DNA of 44,305 nucleotides from Spirochaetota bacterium (lineage in GTDB: Bacteria > Spirochaetota > UBA4802 > UBA5368), in NCBI GenBank assembly GCA_025457965.1, contig JALOTJ010000010.1, positions 1 to 44,305 on the forward strand, given 5' to 3'. The notes below the pieces were generated by a model, which was given only the letters and a program-made list of their open reading frames with translations, was not told the origin of the DNA and ran no database searches. A program made the translations under genes and the position numbers. How positions within the stretch are numbered: position 1 is the first letter of the stretch; every line of letters starts with the position of its first letter. Positions 25,472-36,151 of this stretch are shown piece after piece.

Positions 25472-26188
25472 ATGGATTACGTCGGCATTATCTTCATAAT
25501 CGGGCTCGTCATACTGGTGCACGAGGCGGGGCACTTCGCGGCCGCGCGTCTTTCCGGGATTCCGATAGCGCTATTCTCGGTCGGATTCGGGCCGAAACTC
25601 ATCGCGTTCAGGCGCGGAGAGACCGAGTACCGGCTGTCGGCCGTCCCCCTGGGGGGGTACGTGCTTCCGGCGATCGAGGACGAAAATGAGTTCTTCGCGA
25701 TCCCCGTTTCCCGCCGCCTTGTTATGACGCTCGGCGGCCCGGCCGCGAACGTGGCGATGACGCTTGTGCTTCTGGGGATACTGAACGCCGCGGCCGGCGG
25801 CACCTCGTTTACCGGCACGTTTCTGAAGCCATTCGAACAGACGGCGGTGATGGGCCTGCGCATTCTCGACGCGTTCGGCCGGCTTTTCTCGGGCGGCGGC
25901 GAGTTATCCGGCATAGTCGGAATAGTGGCGCAGGGCACGGCGTTCGTCGGCGGAAGCGCCGTCAAGGCCGCGCAATTCGCGGCGGTGCTGAGCCTCAACC
26001 TGGCGATCTTCAACCTGCTGCCACTGCCCGCCCTGGACGGAGGAAAAGCGCTCCTCTATCTAATGGAGAAAGTGCATCCGTCGGCGGTAAAGGCCCACGT
26101 GCCGCTTGCTATCACCGGCTGGGTGCTCATACTGGGGCTCATGCTGTATACGACCTGGGCCGACGTGCTGCGCTACGCGGCCGGCTGA
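25472..26188 (+). CDS. M50-family site-2-type membrane metalloprotease, short form with no evident PDZ domain
   Basis: LVILVHEAGHFAAARLSGI, FSVGFGPKLIAFRRGETEYRLSAVPLGGYV, NLLPLPALDGGKALLYLME; start at ATG 25472 with GAGAGAGG. Confidence 0.9.
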   Translation: MDYVGIIFIIGLVILVHEAGHFAAARLSGIPIALFSVGFGPKLIAFRRGETEYRLSAVPLGGYVLPAIEDENEFFAIPVSRRLVMTLGGPAANVAMTLVLLGILNAAAGGTSFTGTFLKPFEQTAVMGLRILDAFGRLFSGGGELSGIVGIVAQGTAFVGGSAVKAAQFAAVLSLNLAIFNLLPLPALDGGKALLYLMEKVHPSAVKAHVPLAITGWVLILGLMLYTTWADVLRYAAG

Positions 26189-26214
26189 CCGACGGCGGGA
26201 CGAATCCGCGGCCT

Positions 26215-26700
26215 TTACTCGAAGGATTCCCCGTGCATGGTGGTAAACCGTTCTATACGGTAGCGCTTCTTTCCGGCCGGGATATCGATTTCGACCTCCT
26301 CACCCGCGCCCCTGTTATTCAGCGCCATACCAACGGGTGACGAAAGCGAGATCTTTCCCTCCGCGGGCTTCACCTCGTTCGGGGAAACGAAGGTGAACTC
26401 CATCACATCCTCGGATTCCAGGTCGAGAACCGTGACCGTCGAGCCGAACCCGATACGGTCTTTCGAGATGTCGGATACGCTGAGGTTGCTGAGCTGGCTG
26501 AGTTGACTGCTGAGCTGGGTGATGCGCGCGTTTAGAAATGACTGACGTTCCTTGGCGGCGTGGTACTCGGCGTTCTCCTTCAGATCGCCGTATGCGCGCG
26601 CTTCCGCGATCTTCTTGGGAAGCTCGACCTTGAATTCGTACTTGAGCTGTTCGAGCTCCTCGCGCATCTTCCGCTTTTTCAGTTCGATGTCATCACTCAT
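26215..26700 (-). CDS. greA: GreA/GreB-type transcription elongation factor
   Basis: EARAYGDLKENAEYHAAKERQSFLNARI, FGSTVTVLDLES, KISLSSPVGMALNNRGAGEEVEIDIPAGKKRYRIE. Confidence 0.93.
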   Translation of the reverse strand: MSDDIELKKRKMREELEQLKYEFKVELPKKIAEARAYGDLKENAEYHAAKERQSFLNARITQLSSQLSQLSNLSVSDISKDRIGFGSTVTVLDLESEDVMEFTFVSPNEVKPAEGKISLSSPVGMALNNRGAGEEVEIDIPAGKKRYRIERFTTMHGESFE

Positions 26701-26800
26701 TACGCCGCTCCTTTTTATTGTGATGGCCCACGGTCGTACGATTGTCCGGTCTTTGCGGATTAAAAGCCAGCCTTTTTTATGTCCCGGGCCCTCATCCCCG

Positions 26801-27250
26801 TCAACCGTCCGCCCCGCCGTCCCCGAGCACGCGAATCATCACCGGCTGGAATGACTTCGCGCGCGCAAGGATGGCCGAAACCGCCTTGACGATCCCGAAC
26901 GAGAGCGCGAAACCCCCGGCACCGAAGAGCGCGGCGGCGATATCCGCGTCCATCTTCAGACGCGGGGCGAGCAGCATTCCCGCGAACATCCCGGCGATGA
27001 GGGCGGCCACGGGAAACGCGTACAGGAGCAGGCTCATCCGTACGACCGCGCCCGGGGCGATCGCGAACTCGATGGTGTCACCCATTCGGCCCCCGGCGCG
27101 GTTTTCGATCCACAGCCGCCGCTTCGATTCACCCCCGATAAGCGAGCACGAACCGCGCGACGAGCATGCCGCGCAGGCCTCGCCCGCCGACGCCTCCACC
27201 AGCGCCATCTTCCCCCTGATCTCGACGATGATTCCGCACTCCATGTCCAT
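26801..27250 (-). CDS. RseC/MucC-like positive regulator of envelope stress response
   Basis: ECGIIVEIRGKMALVEASAGEACAACSSRGSCSLIGGESKRRLWIENRAGGRMGDTIEFAI followed by two TM segments. Confidence 0.85.
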   Translation of the reverse strand: MDMECGIIVEIRGKMALVEASAGEACAACSSRGSCSLIGGESKRRLWIENRAGGRMGDTIEFAIAPGAVVRMSLLLYAFPVAALIAGMFAGMLLAPRLKMDADIAAALFGAGGFALSFGIVKAVSAILARAKSFQPVMIRVLGDGGADG

Positions 27251-27270
27251 CCGTTTCCACCACCATTCGA

Positions 27271-27996
27271 TCAGGCGTGCGACAGGAACTCGCGCACGAA
27301 ACCGGGCGCCGGATCGTTCTGAATCTCAACGGGTGTCCCCTCCTGCTCGATCCTGCCTTCATTAATTATAACTATTTTCGTTGCCATTTCAAAGGCCTCG
27401 CGCTGGTCGTGCGTTACGTAGAGGATCGTTATTCCAAGCGCCCGGTGCAGGTCGCGGATCTCACGGCGCATCTCCGCGCGCAGACGGGCGTCCAGGTTCG
27501 AGAGCGGCTCGTCGAGGAGGAGCACCGGCGGCTCCATCACGAGGCCGCGCGCAAGCGCCGTGCGCTGCTGCTGCCCGCCGGAGAGCTGGTGCGGATAACG
27601 GCCTGCGAGCTCGTCCATATGCACCAGATCGAGCGTCTTCATCACTCCCTGCGCACGCCGTTTCCGGTCCATGCCGCGGACTTTAAGCGGGTATTCGACG
27701 TTCTCGAAAACGGTCATGTGCGGCCAGACGGCATACGACTGAAAGACCATGCCGAAACGGCGTTTTTCGGGCGGGATGTTGACGCCCGGCCCGTACAGCA
27801 CTGTTTCGCCGAGCACGATCTCCCCCGCCGAGGGTGTTTCGAGCCCCGCGATAAGACGAAGCAGGGTGGTCTTGCCGCAGCCGCTCGGCCCGAGGAGCGA
27901 AACGAACGAGCCGTCCGTTACGACGACATCCATCGGCGCGAGCACGTCCTTTTCGCCGAAGCGTTTTGCCACACCCTTGAGGCGAAGGTCGCTCAT
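27271..27996 (-). CDS. ABC transporter ATP-binding protein, Fe3+/FbpC type
   Basis: [53 protein letters not shown]. Confidence 0.93.
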   Translation of the reverse strand: MSDLRLKGVAKRFGEKDVLAPMDVVVTDGSFVSLLGPSGCGKTTLLRLIAGLETPSAGEIVLGETVLYGPGVNIPPEKRRFGMVFQSYAVWPHMTVFENVEYPLKVRGMDRKRRAQGVMKTLDLVHMDELAGRYPHQLSGGQQQRTALARGLVMEPPVLLLDEPLSNLDARLRAEMRREIRDLHRALGITILYVTHDQREAFEMATKIVIINEGRIEQEGTPVEIQNDPAPGFVREFLSHA

Positions 27997-29540
27997 TATC
28001 TACCCTCCAGAATTTCCTCGGCCTTACGGCCCCGCATAAAAAACGCACCCAGGAGCGCCGCGCTGAGCAGTATCCACGCAAGCGCCGCCGCCGACGGCTG
28101 GTCGGCATACTCCTGCAGCTGGAAGAGCACCGTGCCCATCGTCGCGCCGCCGGGCCCCGTGAGGAGCACGCTCATGGTGAGCTCGGTGAACATGGGAAGC
28201 GCCGTGAGAAACCAGGCGGCGATCACGGTCCGCGACAGAAGGGGGAACCAGATGGTACGGAGCAGGATGAAGGTCGTCGCTCCGCTCACAACGGCCGCCT
28301 CCTCGAGCGAGGGGTGCACCTGGCGGTAGGCGGCGGCGAGCATGCGCGCGCTTACCGCTGAGTACTTCAGGGCGTAGGCGAACCCCATCCAGAAGACCGG
28401 CGAGTCGAACGACAGGCCGAAGCGGCCCATGGCGGCCGCCGCCCAGGTCGAAACGAAAATCAATAAAATGGCGATCACGGTTCCCGGGGTCGAGAACGGC
28501 ACCCCCATGGCCTCGATGATCCAGCCGGCCGCGCGGCTTCCCCGGCGCACCGCGGCGAAGGCCAGCAAAAACCCTGCGCCGACCACGAACGTCGCGACCG
28601 AAATCGAGAGCGCTAGAGAATTGACGAGCGCCTCGCGGAACTCGGGAAGGTTAAGGACATACTCCAGGTTTCGCATGGTCCACGCGGACGGAGCGTAATC
28701 ACCCGCCACCGGCGCCATGGCCGAGAAGGCAAGCGCGCCCCAGGGGAGCGCCACGGCGGCGGCGAAAACGGTCCAGGTGACCGCGGTAAATGGAACGCGC
28801 CCTCTACCCAGGCGCACAAGCCCCGGGCGCGAAACACGCGAGCCCGTGATCGCGCCCCCGCGGCGGCGTTGCAGCGCGACGAGCCGGTTGGAGAGCACGA
28901 GCACCAGCATCGCCATGAAAAGGAGCAGCAGCGAGAGCCTGAGCCCCGCGGCAATGCCCGCCATACCCCCCAGCTTGAACTGCGAGTAGATGAGCGTGGT
29001 GAGCACGAACTGCCGCACCGGCATGCCGAGCATGGCGGGAACGCCGAAGGACGAGAGCGTATAGAGAAACGAAAGGCACATCCCGTTTACCATGGGCGGC
29101 CACAGCAGCGGAAAGCTGACGTCGCGGAAAACGCGCCAGGGCCTGGCGCCGCTCATGCGCGCGGCCTCCTCGAGTGAGGGGTCCATGCGCTCGAATCCGG
29201 CCTTGAGCTCCAGATACGGGAAGGCAAAGGCGACCGTACTCTCCACCAGCACCATCCCGTGGAACCCGTATACGCCGCTTTCGGGAAATATCTCCTTTAT
29301 GGCGCCGACGGCGGGATTGCCGAGCACGATCCAGGCCATCCCCAGCAGGTATGCCGGGATGGCGTAGGGCATGGAGAAGAGGCCCGAAAGCGCCCTGCCC
29401 CCGCCTATGTCCGAGCGCGTCACGAGCCAGGCCACGAGGCAGCCGGCGGCGCCGGAGATGAACGCAACGGCCAGGCTCAGCGAGAGCGAGCGCAGGAGCG
29501 CATCGATCACCGCCGCGTTGGAGATTCCGTCGGCGAACAT
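27996..29540 (-). CDS. ABC transporter permease, FbpB-like with duplicated permease domain
   Basis: 514 aa; two EAA-like loops: PSLEEAARMSGARPWRVFRDVSFPLLWP and PSLEEAAVVSGATTFILLRTIWFPLL. Confidence 0.93.
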   Translation of the reverse strand: MFADGISNAAVIDALLRSLSLSLAVAFISGAAGCLVAWLVTRSDIGGGRALSGLFSMPYAIPAYLLGMAWIVLGNPAVGAIKEIFPESGVYGFHGMVLVESTVAFAFPYLELKAGFERMDPSLEEAARMSGARPWRVFRDVSFPLLWPPMVNGMCLSFLYTLSSFGVPAMLGMPVRQFVLTTLIYSQFKLGGMAGIAAGLRLSLLLLFMAMLVLVLSNRLVALQRRRGGAITGSRVSRPGLVRLGRGRVPFTAVTWTVFAAAVALPWGALAFSAMAPVAGDYAPSAWTMRNLEYVLNLPEFREALVNSLALSISVATFVVGAGFLLAFAAVRRGSRAAGWIIEAMGVPFSTPGTVIAILLIFVSTWAAAAMGRFGLSFDSPVFWMGFAYALKYSAVSARMLAAAYRQVHPSLEEAAVVSGATTFILLRTIWFPLLSRTVIAAWFLTALPMFTELTMSVLLTGPGGATMGTVLFQLQEYADQPSAAALAWILLSAALLGAFFMRGRKAEEILEGR

Positions 29541-29541
29541 A

Positions 29542-30546
29542 TCAGCGGAGTACGGTCTCGGAAAATTTCGATTTGATCGCCGCGCGCTCTGCGTACATCT
29601 GCGCGAGGATTTCCGTCGACCAGGGCATCATGGTGGACCTGAGCTCCGCGTAGGAACGCGCATGATCGGGTGACGGCGCTGACTCGATCAGGGAATACAT
29701 GGACCCGCGAACTATTGCCTCCTGGGCCTCTTTCGTAAAGAACCAGTCATAGGCACGTTTCGCCATTTCGGGATTGCGCGAGTCGCGGAGAATGGCGATG
29801 GGACTCAGCACCGGGATGGTGCCGTCGGCGGGATACACGGGCCGGACCGGCGAGCCCTTGTCCCACGCCTTGAGCACGTTTTCCAGCAGCACGATCCCGA
29901 CCGGCCGCTCCCTGGTCTCTATGCGGGTGATAACGGAGCTGTTGCCTCCCGCGGCGATGATATCGTTAGCCCTGAGCTTCTCGAAATAATCCCAGCCGTA
30001 CAGCTTCTGTAACAGGGCTATTGCCGTGAAGCTGGAGCCCGACTCGAGCGGATTGGGCATGGAGATCAGCCGTTTGTAACGGGGATCGGCAAGGTCCTTC
30101 CAGGTCTTCGGCAGATCGGCTTCGTTGGTGAAATACCGCGAGTTATACCCGATCACCATCACCGGAAGCCTTACCCCGGCGAACGCCCCGTCCGGATCGA
30201 CGTAGATCGGCGGAATGGCCTTTGAGGCCGGGCTCGTATAGGGGAGAAGTTTTCCGTCCTGTTTTAGTTCATAATACCAGAACGGATCGCTGGTAAGGAT
30301 AAGGTCCGCCCGCGTCGCTCCCGCGGCGAGCTCGGCGTTCACCTTGCTGGCGATGTTCTCGCTTCCGCTCTGGAACCACAGTACCTCCACGTCGGATGGA
30401 AGCGCCTTCCGAAGCGGTTCGCGCATCGTTTCGATCACTTCCTTATAGATGCTGGTGTAAATCCATATCTTCTTTTTCCCGGAACATGACGTCAGCGCTA
30501 TGGTCGCGATGGCGATAACGATTGCTAGCGTCGTTGCTTTTTTCAT
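29542..30546 (-). CDS. ABC transporter substrate-binding lipoprotein, Fe3+-type
   Basis: Lipobox MKKATTLAIVIAIATIALTSCSGKK; IWIYTSIYKEVIETMREPLRKALPSDVEVLWFQSGSENIASKVNAELAAGATRADLILTSD; start at 30546. Confidence 0.9.
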   Translation of the reverse strand: MKKATTLAIVIAIATIALTSCSGKKKIWIYTSIYKEVIETMREPLRKALPSDVEVLWFQSGSENIASKVNAELAAGATRADLILTSDPFWYYELKQDGKLLPYTSPASKAIPPIYVDPDGAFAGVRLPVMVIGYNSRYFTNEADLPKTWKDLADPRYKRLISMPNPLESGSSFTAIALLQKLYGWDYFEKLRANDIIAAGGNSSVITRIETRERPVGIVLLENVLKAWDKGSPVRPVYPADGTIPVLSPIAILRDSRNPEMAKRAYDWFFTKEAQEAIVRGSMYSLIESAPSPDHARSYAELRSTMMPWSTEILAQMYAERAAIKSKFSETVLR

Positions 30547-30722
30547 GCACCGCCCCTCCGGTCTTTGATTACCTGTGAAACAGCCGAATATCCCGCGATT
30601 GAAGAGCCCTTCACCCGCCATGTGCCGGGTGCGGGCCGTCGCGCCCGGATTCAGTGGACACTCAATCGAAATCGACTTCGGATGCCACAATCCAATCCTC
30701 ACAATTTATTAATTGCAAGGAC

Positions 30723-32528
30723 TTAATTCCCCCACAGTGCGTCGCGCAGTCCCGAGGTGCGCCTTACCGGTGTCTCAACCGCCGAGGCCAGCACGTCGGC
30801 GGGCGACCATATCTCGAGCGATCGCCGGGCCCTGGTAACTCCCGTGTAAACCAGCTCCCTAGTGAGCACCGGCGAGGTTTTCTCCGGCATGATCAGCACC
30901 ACGCGGTCAAACTCGGAGCCCTGGCTCTTGTGGACCGTCATGGTGTAGACGGTTTCGTGTTCCGGGAGCAGGCGCGGCATGAGGGAGCGCGCCCCGCCAT
31001 CCCTCGAGGGAAACCATGCGCGCAGCCCGTCGGCCCCGTCGAGTATGACACCGATGTCACCGTTAAAGACCCCCAGGGAATAATCGTTTCGTGTTACCAT
31101 CACGGGGCGGCCGGCGTACCAGCGCTGGCGCGGATCGATGATCCCCTCGTCGCGGAGCATCAGTTCGGCCGAATCGTTCAGTCCCTCTACACCAAGCGCA
31201 CCGCGCCGAACGGCGCAGAGCAGGGCCTGTTCGCCCATGCGCGGAAACACTTCCAGCGGCTCGCATTCCGCGGCGATGGCCGCGAGGCCCTGCAGTGCGG
31301 TTTCGCGTAGCACGCGGCCGAGCGTTTCCGCGCCAACGTCCTCCCGTATCCTGACCTCGTCAACGCCCGAGCGCAGTATTCGCAGGACCTCGCCGGCGCT
31401 CCCCTCGCGCACCGCCCGGGCGAGGGCGCCGATTCCACCCGTTTCATCGAAGCGGTAGCTCTTTTTCAATACTACAATCGAATCGGCGACCGGCGGTACG
31501 TCCTCGCGCGACGCGGGCGGCGGATCCTTCGTCAGTCCGGCCAGAGCGGCCGCGAAGCGCTTCGAGTAATACTGCTCGGCGCCGGTGTTGCAGATGTCGC
31601 CCAGCACGGCCCCCGCCTCCACCGAAGATAGCTGATCGCGGTCGCCAAGCAGGATAAGCCGCGCGTCCGGCAGCAGGGCATCCGCAAGCTTCGCCATAAG
31701 CGGCAGGTCGGCCATGGACGACTCGTCCACGACGAGGACGTCGTATGGAAGCGGGTTGCCGGCGTTATGCCTGAAATAGGGCGTGCCCGGAAGGCTTTTG
31801 AGGAGTCGGTGCAGCGTAAGGGCCTCTGTCGGAATGCACTGTTTTACGGCGGGACCGCAGGGAAGTGCGTCCACTGATCCGCGCACGGCCTCCTGGAGCC
31901 GCACGGCCGCCTTGCCGGTCGGAGCCGCGAGCGCCGCGCGCATGCGTCGCCCCGATGCGAGGGCCTGCTCCGCGAGGAGCGCGAGTATCCGCACGACGGT
32001 GGACGTCTTGCCGGTTCCGGGACCGCCCGATATAACGACGAAAGACTTCATTACGGCGACGGCGGCCGCGAGGCGCTGCAGATCGGGCCCGCTGCCGGCG
32101 GTTCGGGTGAACATACGTTCGAGCCCTTCGCCGAGAAGCGCGGCATCGCAGTCATCGCGCGCGCGGGAGCTCATCCGCGTGATCGCCCCGGCAAGGGTGT
32201 TCTCGTATTTCCAGTAACGATGGAGATAGAGCCGCCCCTTCGCGTCGAGGATGAGCGGCCGGAATTCGCCCGGTGCGCCGACAACGGGAGATCTGCGGAG
32301 CGCTTCGATCCAGCGCCCGGGGTTTTCCGGGAGCAGTTCGGGCGGATACTCCGAAAGGCCTCCCCCCGCGGCGGCGGCAATGTCGAGGCATACGTCACCG
32401 GCGGCCGTCCGGTTGCTCGCCAGACGGGCCGCAATGGCCAGCAAAGTGCCGTCACCGCCGGCCAGACGGCACATGAGGCCGGCGAAGGCGTTATCATACG
32501 CGCTGAATATGTCTTCCCGCGGTATCAT
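30723..32528 (-). CDS. recD: Exodeoxyribonuclease V alpha subunit
   Basis: Walker A VISGGPGTGKTSTVVRILALL; VLVVDESSMADLPLMAKLADAL; C-terminal TVHKSQGSEFDRVVLIMP, LVYTGVTRARRSLEI. Confidence 0.95.
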   Translation of the reverse strand: MIPREDIFSAYDNAFAGLMCRLAGGDGTLLAIAARLASNRTAAGDVCLDIAAAAGGGLSEYPPELLPENPGRWIEALRRSPVVGAPGEFRPLILDAKGRLYLHRYWKYENTLAGAITRMSSRARDDCDAALLGEGLERMFTRTAGSGPDLQRLAAAVAVMKSFVVISGGPGTGKTSTVVRILALLAEQALASGRRMRAALAAPTGKAAVRLQEAVRGSVDALPCGPAVKQCIPTEALTLHRLLKSLPGTPYFRHNAGNPLPYDVLVVDESSMADLPLMAKLADALLPDARLILLGDRDQLSSVEAGAVLGDICNTGAEQYYSKRFAAALAGLTKDPPPASREDVPPVADSIVVLKKSYRFDETGGIGALARAVREGSAGEVLRILRSGVDEVRIREDVGAETLGRVLRETALQGLAAIAAECEPLEVFPRMGEQALLCAVRRGALGVEGLNDSAELMLRDEGIIDPRQRWYAGRPVMVTRNDYSLGVFNGDIGVILDGADGLRAWFPSRDGGARSLMPRLLPEHETVYTMTVHKSQGSEFDRVVLIMPEKTSPVLTRELVYTGVTRARRSLEIWSPADVLASAVETPVRRTSGLRDALWGN

Positions 32529-35500
32529 CGCACGGCCTCCCCTTCATCGAAATAGCGCCCGAGCGATTCGATCAGGCCGGCCGTCGGAAGGTCGAAGAAA
32601 ACCCCGGGGCGCGATGAGTCCGAAGGGTCCATGCCGCGGACAAAAAGATAAAAGACCCCGCCGAAATGACGGGCGTATTCGTATCCCTCAAGACGAAGCG
32701 CGAGATATCGATGCAGCGCGACGGCATACAGATGGTACTGGAGTATATAATGGTGCCGTGTCATCTCTCCGGCGATTCGGCCGGCCGAATAGTCCCGGGG
32801 CGAATCCCCCAGGTGGTTGGATTTCCAGTCAAGCAGGTAATAGCGGCCTCCGTGCGCGAACACCATGTCGATAAAACCGCGCAAGAACCCCTTCACCGGC
32901 CGGAAGCCGAGCCTCGCGATTGAGGCCGCGAAATCACCGACGAGGCCGCTCCCTCCCGCGCCTTCGAACACGCGGCCGATCCCCGCCGGGGTGACGCTTG
33001 CCAGCGGCAGGGTGAATTCGAGCTCATGCAGGCGGTCCGCCCGGCCAAGCGATTCCAGAAGGCAAACGCCGCCGTTAGCCCCGAGCGGAGCGCGCAGCAC
33101 CGACGAGGCCATGCCAAGGAGCGCATCGGTCCAGGCAGTATCGAAGCCATGCAGTTCGAGTTTCCCGCGGACCGTACGCTCCGACGCCGCCCGGTCACCG
33201 AGCGAGAAATCGATATCCTCGAACACCGAGTGGATGCAGCTTCCCGCGCGGGCGCCCCGCGGAAAGGCGAAGATGCTTCCCGGCTCCGGCCTCCCCGGCC
33301 CGGCCGGCCGCAGGTATTCGCGGTCGTAATCGCGCTCGGAGCCGGCGCCCTGCGCGAGCGCGCTGAAGCTCGTCACCCGCCGCCCGCCGGCGATGACGCT
33401 TCCAAAAGTTCTGCACCGCAGTTCCGGACCTTTCGCGCGCACCGGCCTGTAGACGCGCGCGCCTTCTACCGGGATCTCCGCAATCTCGAAACAACCGGGG
33501 AACGGCTCCGAGAGTGCTTTGAGCGCGCGCATCATCACGGCGTCGTCGAGGCTCTTTACATGGGCCGCGAGCTTCTTTTCCATATCGTCCCCGTCAAGAT
33601 CGCCGGGGTTATGGAACAGGTATGCGGGAGCCGATGCAAAACTGTTGTTGATGCGCCCCCATACCAGGTAACAGCGCCGCTTCGCCCGAGTTACGGCCAC
33701 GTAGAGGAGCCTGAGGTTTTCGGCGAGCTGTTCGCGGGACGCGGCCTGCCGGCCCTCCCCGCTTTCATCCTCCGCTCCGCCGATGTTGAATACGGGGCGG
33801 TTGCCGTGCGAGGGATCGTGATAGAGAAATGGATCGCCGATTTCCCGTGTATCCCAGGTGAACGGACAGAAGACCACGGGGAATTCGAGCCCCTTGCTCC
33901 GGTGCATCGTGATGAGCGTGACCGCGTTCTCGTCGGTCTCAAGTCGGAGCTGGTGCTCATCGGCGCCGTTGGGCTCGTCCGATCCGGCGATACTCCCGCA
34001 GAGCCACTTGATGATGCCGTCACCGCCCAATCGCTCCTCGCGCTGGGCCCGGTGCAGCAGCTCGGCCAGATGCAGGACATTGGTCAGCAGGCGCTCCCCG
34101 TCCGGCCTGCGGAGCAGGCGCTCGTGGACCCGCTCGCCGCGCAGGAGCGAGTGAAACATCCTCATGAATCCGTGCCGCTCCCATGTTTCGTGGTAACCGA
34201 AAAATCGTTCGATCTCCTTTTCCCACGCGCGCTCGTCGAGCGAGAGTCGAGCGATATCGTCTCCGGTCATCCCGATGATATCGGTCGCCAGGGCGGCGCG
34301 CAGAAGGCGAGCGCTCCCGGGATCGTTAACGGCGCGCAGTACGTGCAGTACCTCCGCCGCCTCGACCGACGCTAAGACGCTCTCGGTGCCATAGAGCACC
34401 GAGGGGATGCCGACCGCCCGCAGCGATTCCTGCATCTCACGCGCCTGGCGCCTGGTCCGGACCAGCACGGCGATGTCCCCGGGTGCGTACAGTCCTCCGG
34501 AAACCAGCTTCACCGTTTCCGACGCGATCGCGGAGACGGTCATCCCGCGCGCCAGTTCCTTGCTGACGGCCTTGCCTTCGACGGCCGAATGACGGGATGG
34601 GATGAACCAGATCCGCATCCCCGGCGAATCATCGGCGCCGTCGCCCTTCCGGGCAGAGACCGCCGAAACGGGAGTAAAGCCGATCTCGGGAAAAACGAAT
34701 GGATCGCGGACCCGCGAGAAAATCGCATTCACCGCACCGACCAGCTCCGGCGCCGAGCGACGGTTTACATCCATGGTGGCCTTCGTCCCCGCCGATGCGG
34801 CCGCCTTCATATAGGCGAATATGTCGGCCCCGCGAAACCCGTAGATCGCCTGTTTCGGATCACCGATCATGTAGAGCAGCGATTCGCCCGCACCGAAGAT
34901 CGTCGTGAAGATGGAATACTGGATCGGGTCGGTGTCCTGGAACTCGTCGATCAGCGCGGCGGCATATCGGCGCCGCACCGAGCGCGCGAGGGCCGAGCCG
35001 CCGCCTCCACGAAGGGCCTCGTGCATGCCCCGTATCAGATCGTCGAACGAGCGGACGGCACGCAGCTCCTTTCTGCGCTGAAGCTCGCGCCGTACATAGT
35101 CGAGAAATTCCTTTTTTAATGATATGAGATAGCCGTCGAAGCGACGGTGCGCCTCATCACGCAGGCTCAGAAATTCATCGCAGAGCGCCATGACGGGCGG
35201 AAGCGCAATGCTCCTGCCCTTCCTGACGGCCTTTTCGATCGATGCGGAGCGGAATTTATCCAGATCCTTTATGGCGAGCGGGAGCCCCCCTGCGACACAG
35301 GCATCCATCCGCTCCATTATCCGGTTTATGATCGTCTCTGAATACATGTTCGCCTTCAGCACCTCATCACGCATCGCTTCCAGCAGAAAGCCCTCGGCCT
35401 GTGAACGCTCCGCGCGCCACGATTCGCAAAAACGGGCGTACCCATCATCCAGGCGTCGTGCAATTTCGAGCATGCCGCCCTCGTCGATGCCGGCGGTTCC

Positions 35501-36151
35501 GCCCTCCAGAATATATTCCGGATCGAGCGGCCGCTTTCGCGCGAGAAGCGCGAAATACTCCGGCAAAACACCTCCGGCAGAGGAGAACTCGACAAAGGAC
35601 AGCGGCGCACCGTACAAGTTCTTACGGAAGAAGTCCGCCGCGATGTCGTCGATCATCTCCGAGTCGGCGGCCTCGAGCTCCGACTCGAAGAGCACGCCGC
35701 TCTCGAAGGCGTTCTCGAGCAGGGCGCGCTGGCAGAAGGAATGGATGGTGAAGATGGAGGCCTCGTCGAAATTCCGTATGGCGCGGGAAAGCCGCTCGCG
35801 CGCCTCCGAATCGGAGCCGAAGCGCTCCACGAGCGCGTTCTGCAGTGGATCGTCCGCGTATTTTTCCCTGATTTCGAGGAGGTCCCGTCCGCATCCCCCG
35901 CGGCAGTCCGGGTCGTCGAGCATGGAGAGCGTCGCCCGCAGGCGGCCGCGCAGGCGTTCGCGAAGCTCGCCCGTGGCCGCCACCGTGAAAGTGACAACAA
36001 GGATGTTCTCCACCTCGAGCGCCTTCTCGAGGATGAGGCGGAGATAGAGCCCGGAAATGGCGTAGGTCTTGCCCGTGCCGGCGCTCGCCTCGATCAGCAC
36101 GGTCCCGGAAAGAGGGCTTTCGATGATGTCGAAACGCGACGCGGCGCTCAT
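32525..36151 (-). CDS. recB: Exodeoxyribonuclease V beta subunit
   Basis: VLIEASAGTGKTYAISGLYLRLIL; LIDEFQDTDPIQYSIF; C-terminal nuclease GFLRGFIDMVFAHGGRYYLLDWKSNHLG. Confidence 0.96.
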   Translation of the reverse strand: MSAASRFDIIESPLSGTVLIEASAGTGKTYAISGLYLRLILEKALEVENILVVTFTVAATGELRERLRGRLRATLSMLDDPDCRGGCGRDLLEIREKYADDPLQNALVERFGSDSEARERLSRAIRNFDEASIFTIHSFCQRALLENAFESGVLFESELEAADSEMIDDIAADFFRKNLYGAPLSFVEFSSAGGVLPEYFALLARKRPLDPEYILEGGTAGIDEGGMLEIARRLDDGYARFCESWRAERSQAEGFLLEAMRDEVLKANMYSETIINRIMERMDACVAGGLPLAIKDLDKFRSASIEKAVRKGRSIALPPVMALCDEFLSLRDEAHRRFDGYLISLKKEFLDYVRRELQRRKELRAVRSFDDLIRGMHEALRGGGGSALARSVRRRYAAALIDEFQDTDPIQYSIFTTIFGAGESLLYMIGDPKQAIYGFRGADIFAYMKAAASAGTKATMDVNRRSAPELVGAVNAIFSRVRDPFVFPEIGFTPVSAVSARKGDGADDSPGMRIWFIPSRHSAVEGKAVSKELARGMTVSAIASETVKLVSGGLYAPGDIAVLVRTRRQAREMQESLRAVGIPSVLYGTESVLASVEAAEVLHVLRAVNDPGSARLLRAALATDIIGMTGDDIARLSLDERAWEKEIERFFGYHETWERHGFMRMFHSLLRGERVHERLLRRPDGERLLTNVLHLAELLHRAQREERLGGDGIIKWLCGSIAGSDEPNGADEHQLRLETDENAVTLITMHRSKGLEFPVVFCPFTWDTREIGDPFLYHDPSHGNRPVFNIGGAEDESGEGRQAASREQLAENLRLLYVAVTRAKRRCYLVWGRINNSFASAPAYLFHNPGDLDGDDMEKKLAAHVKSLDDAVMMRALKALSEPFPGCFEIAEIPVEGARVYRPVRAKGPELRCRTFGSVIAGGRRVTSFSALAQGAGSERDYDREYLRPAGPGRPEPGSIFAFPRGARAGSCIHSVFEDIDFSLGDRAASERTVRGKLELHGFDTAWTDALLGMASSVLRAPLGANGGVCLLESLGRADRLHELEFTLPLASVTPAGIGRVFEGAGGSGLVGDFAASIARLGFRPVKGFLRGFIDMVFAHGGRYYLLDWKSNHLGDSPRDYSAGRIAGEMTRHHYILQYHLYAVALHRYLALRLEGYEYARHFGGVFYLFVRGMDPSDSSRPGVFFDLPTAGLIESLGRYFDEGEAVR

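Noticed and set aside
33026-34375. 449-aa plus-strand ORF
   Set aside because: Antisense to recB, which has clear helicase and nuclease motifs.
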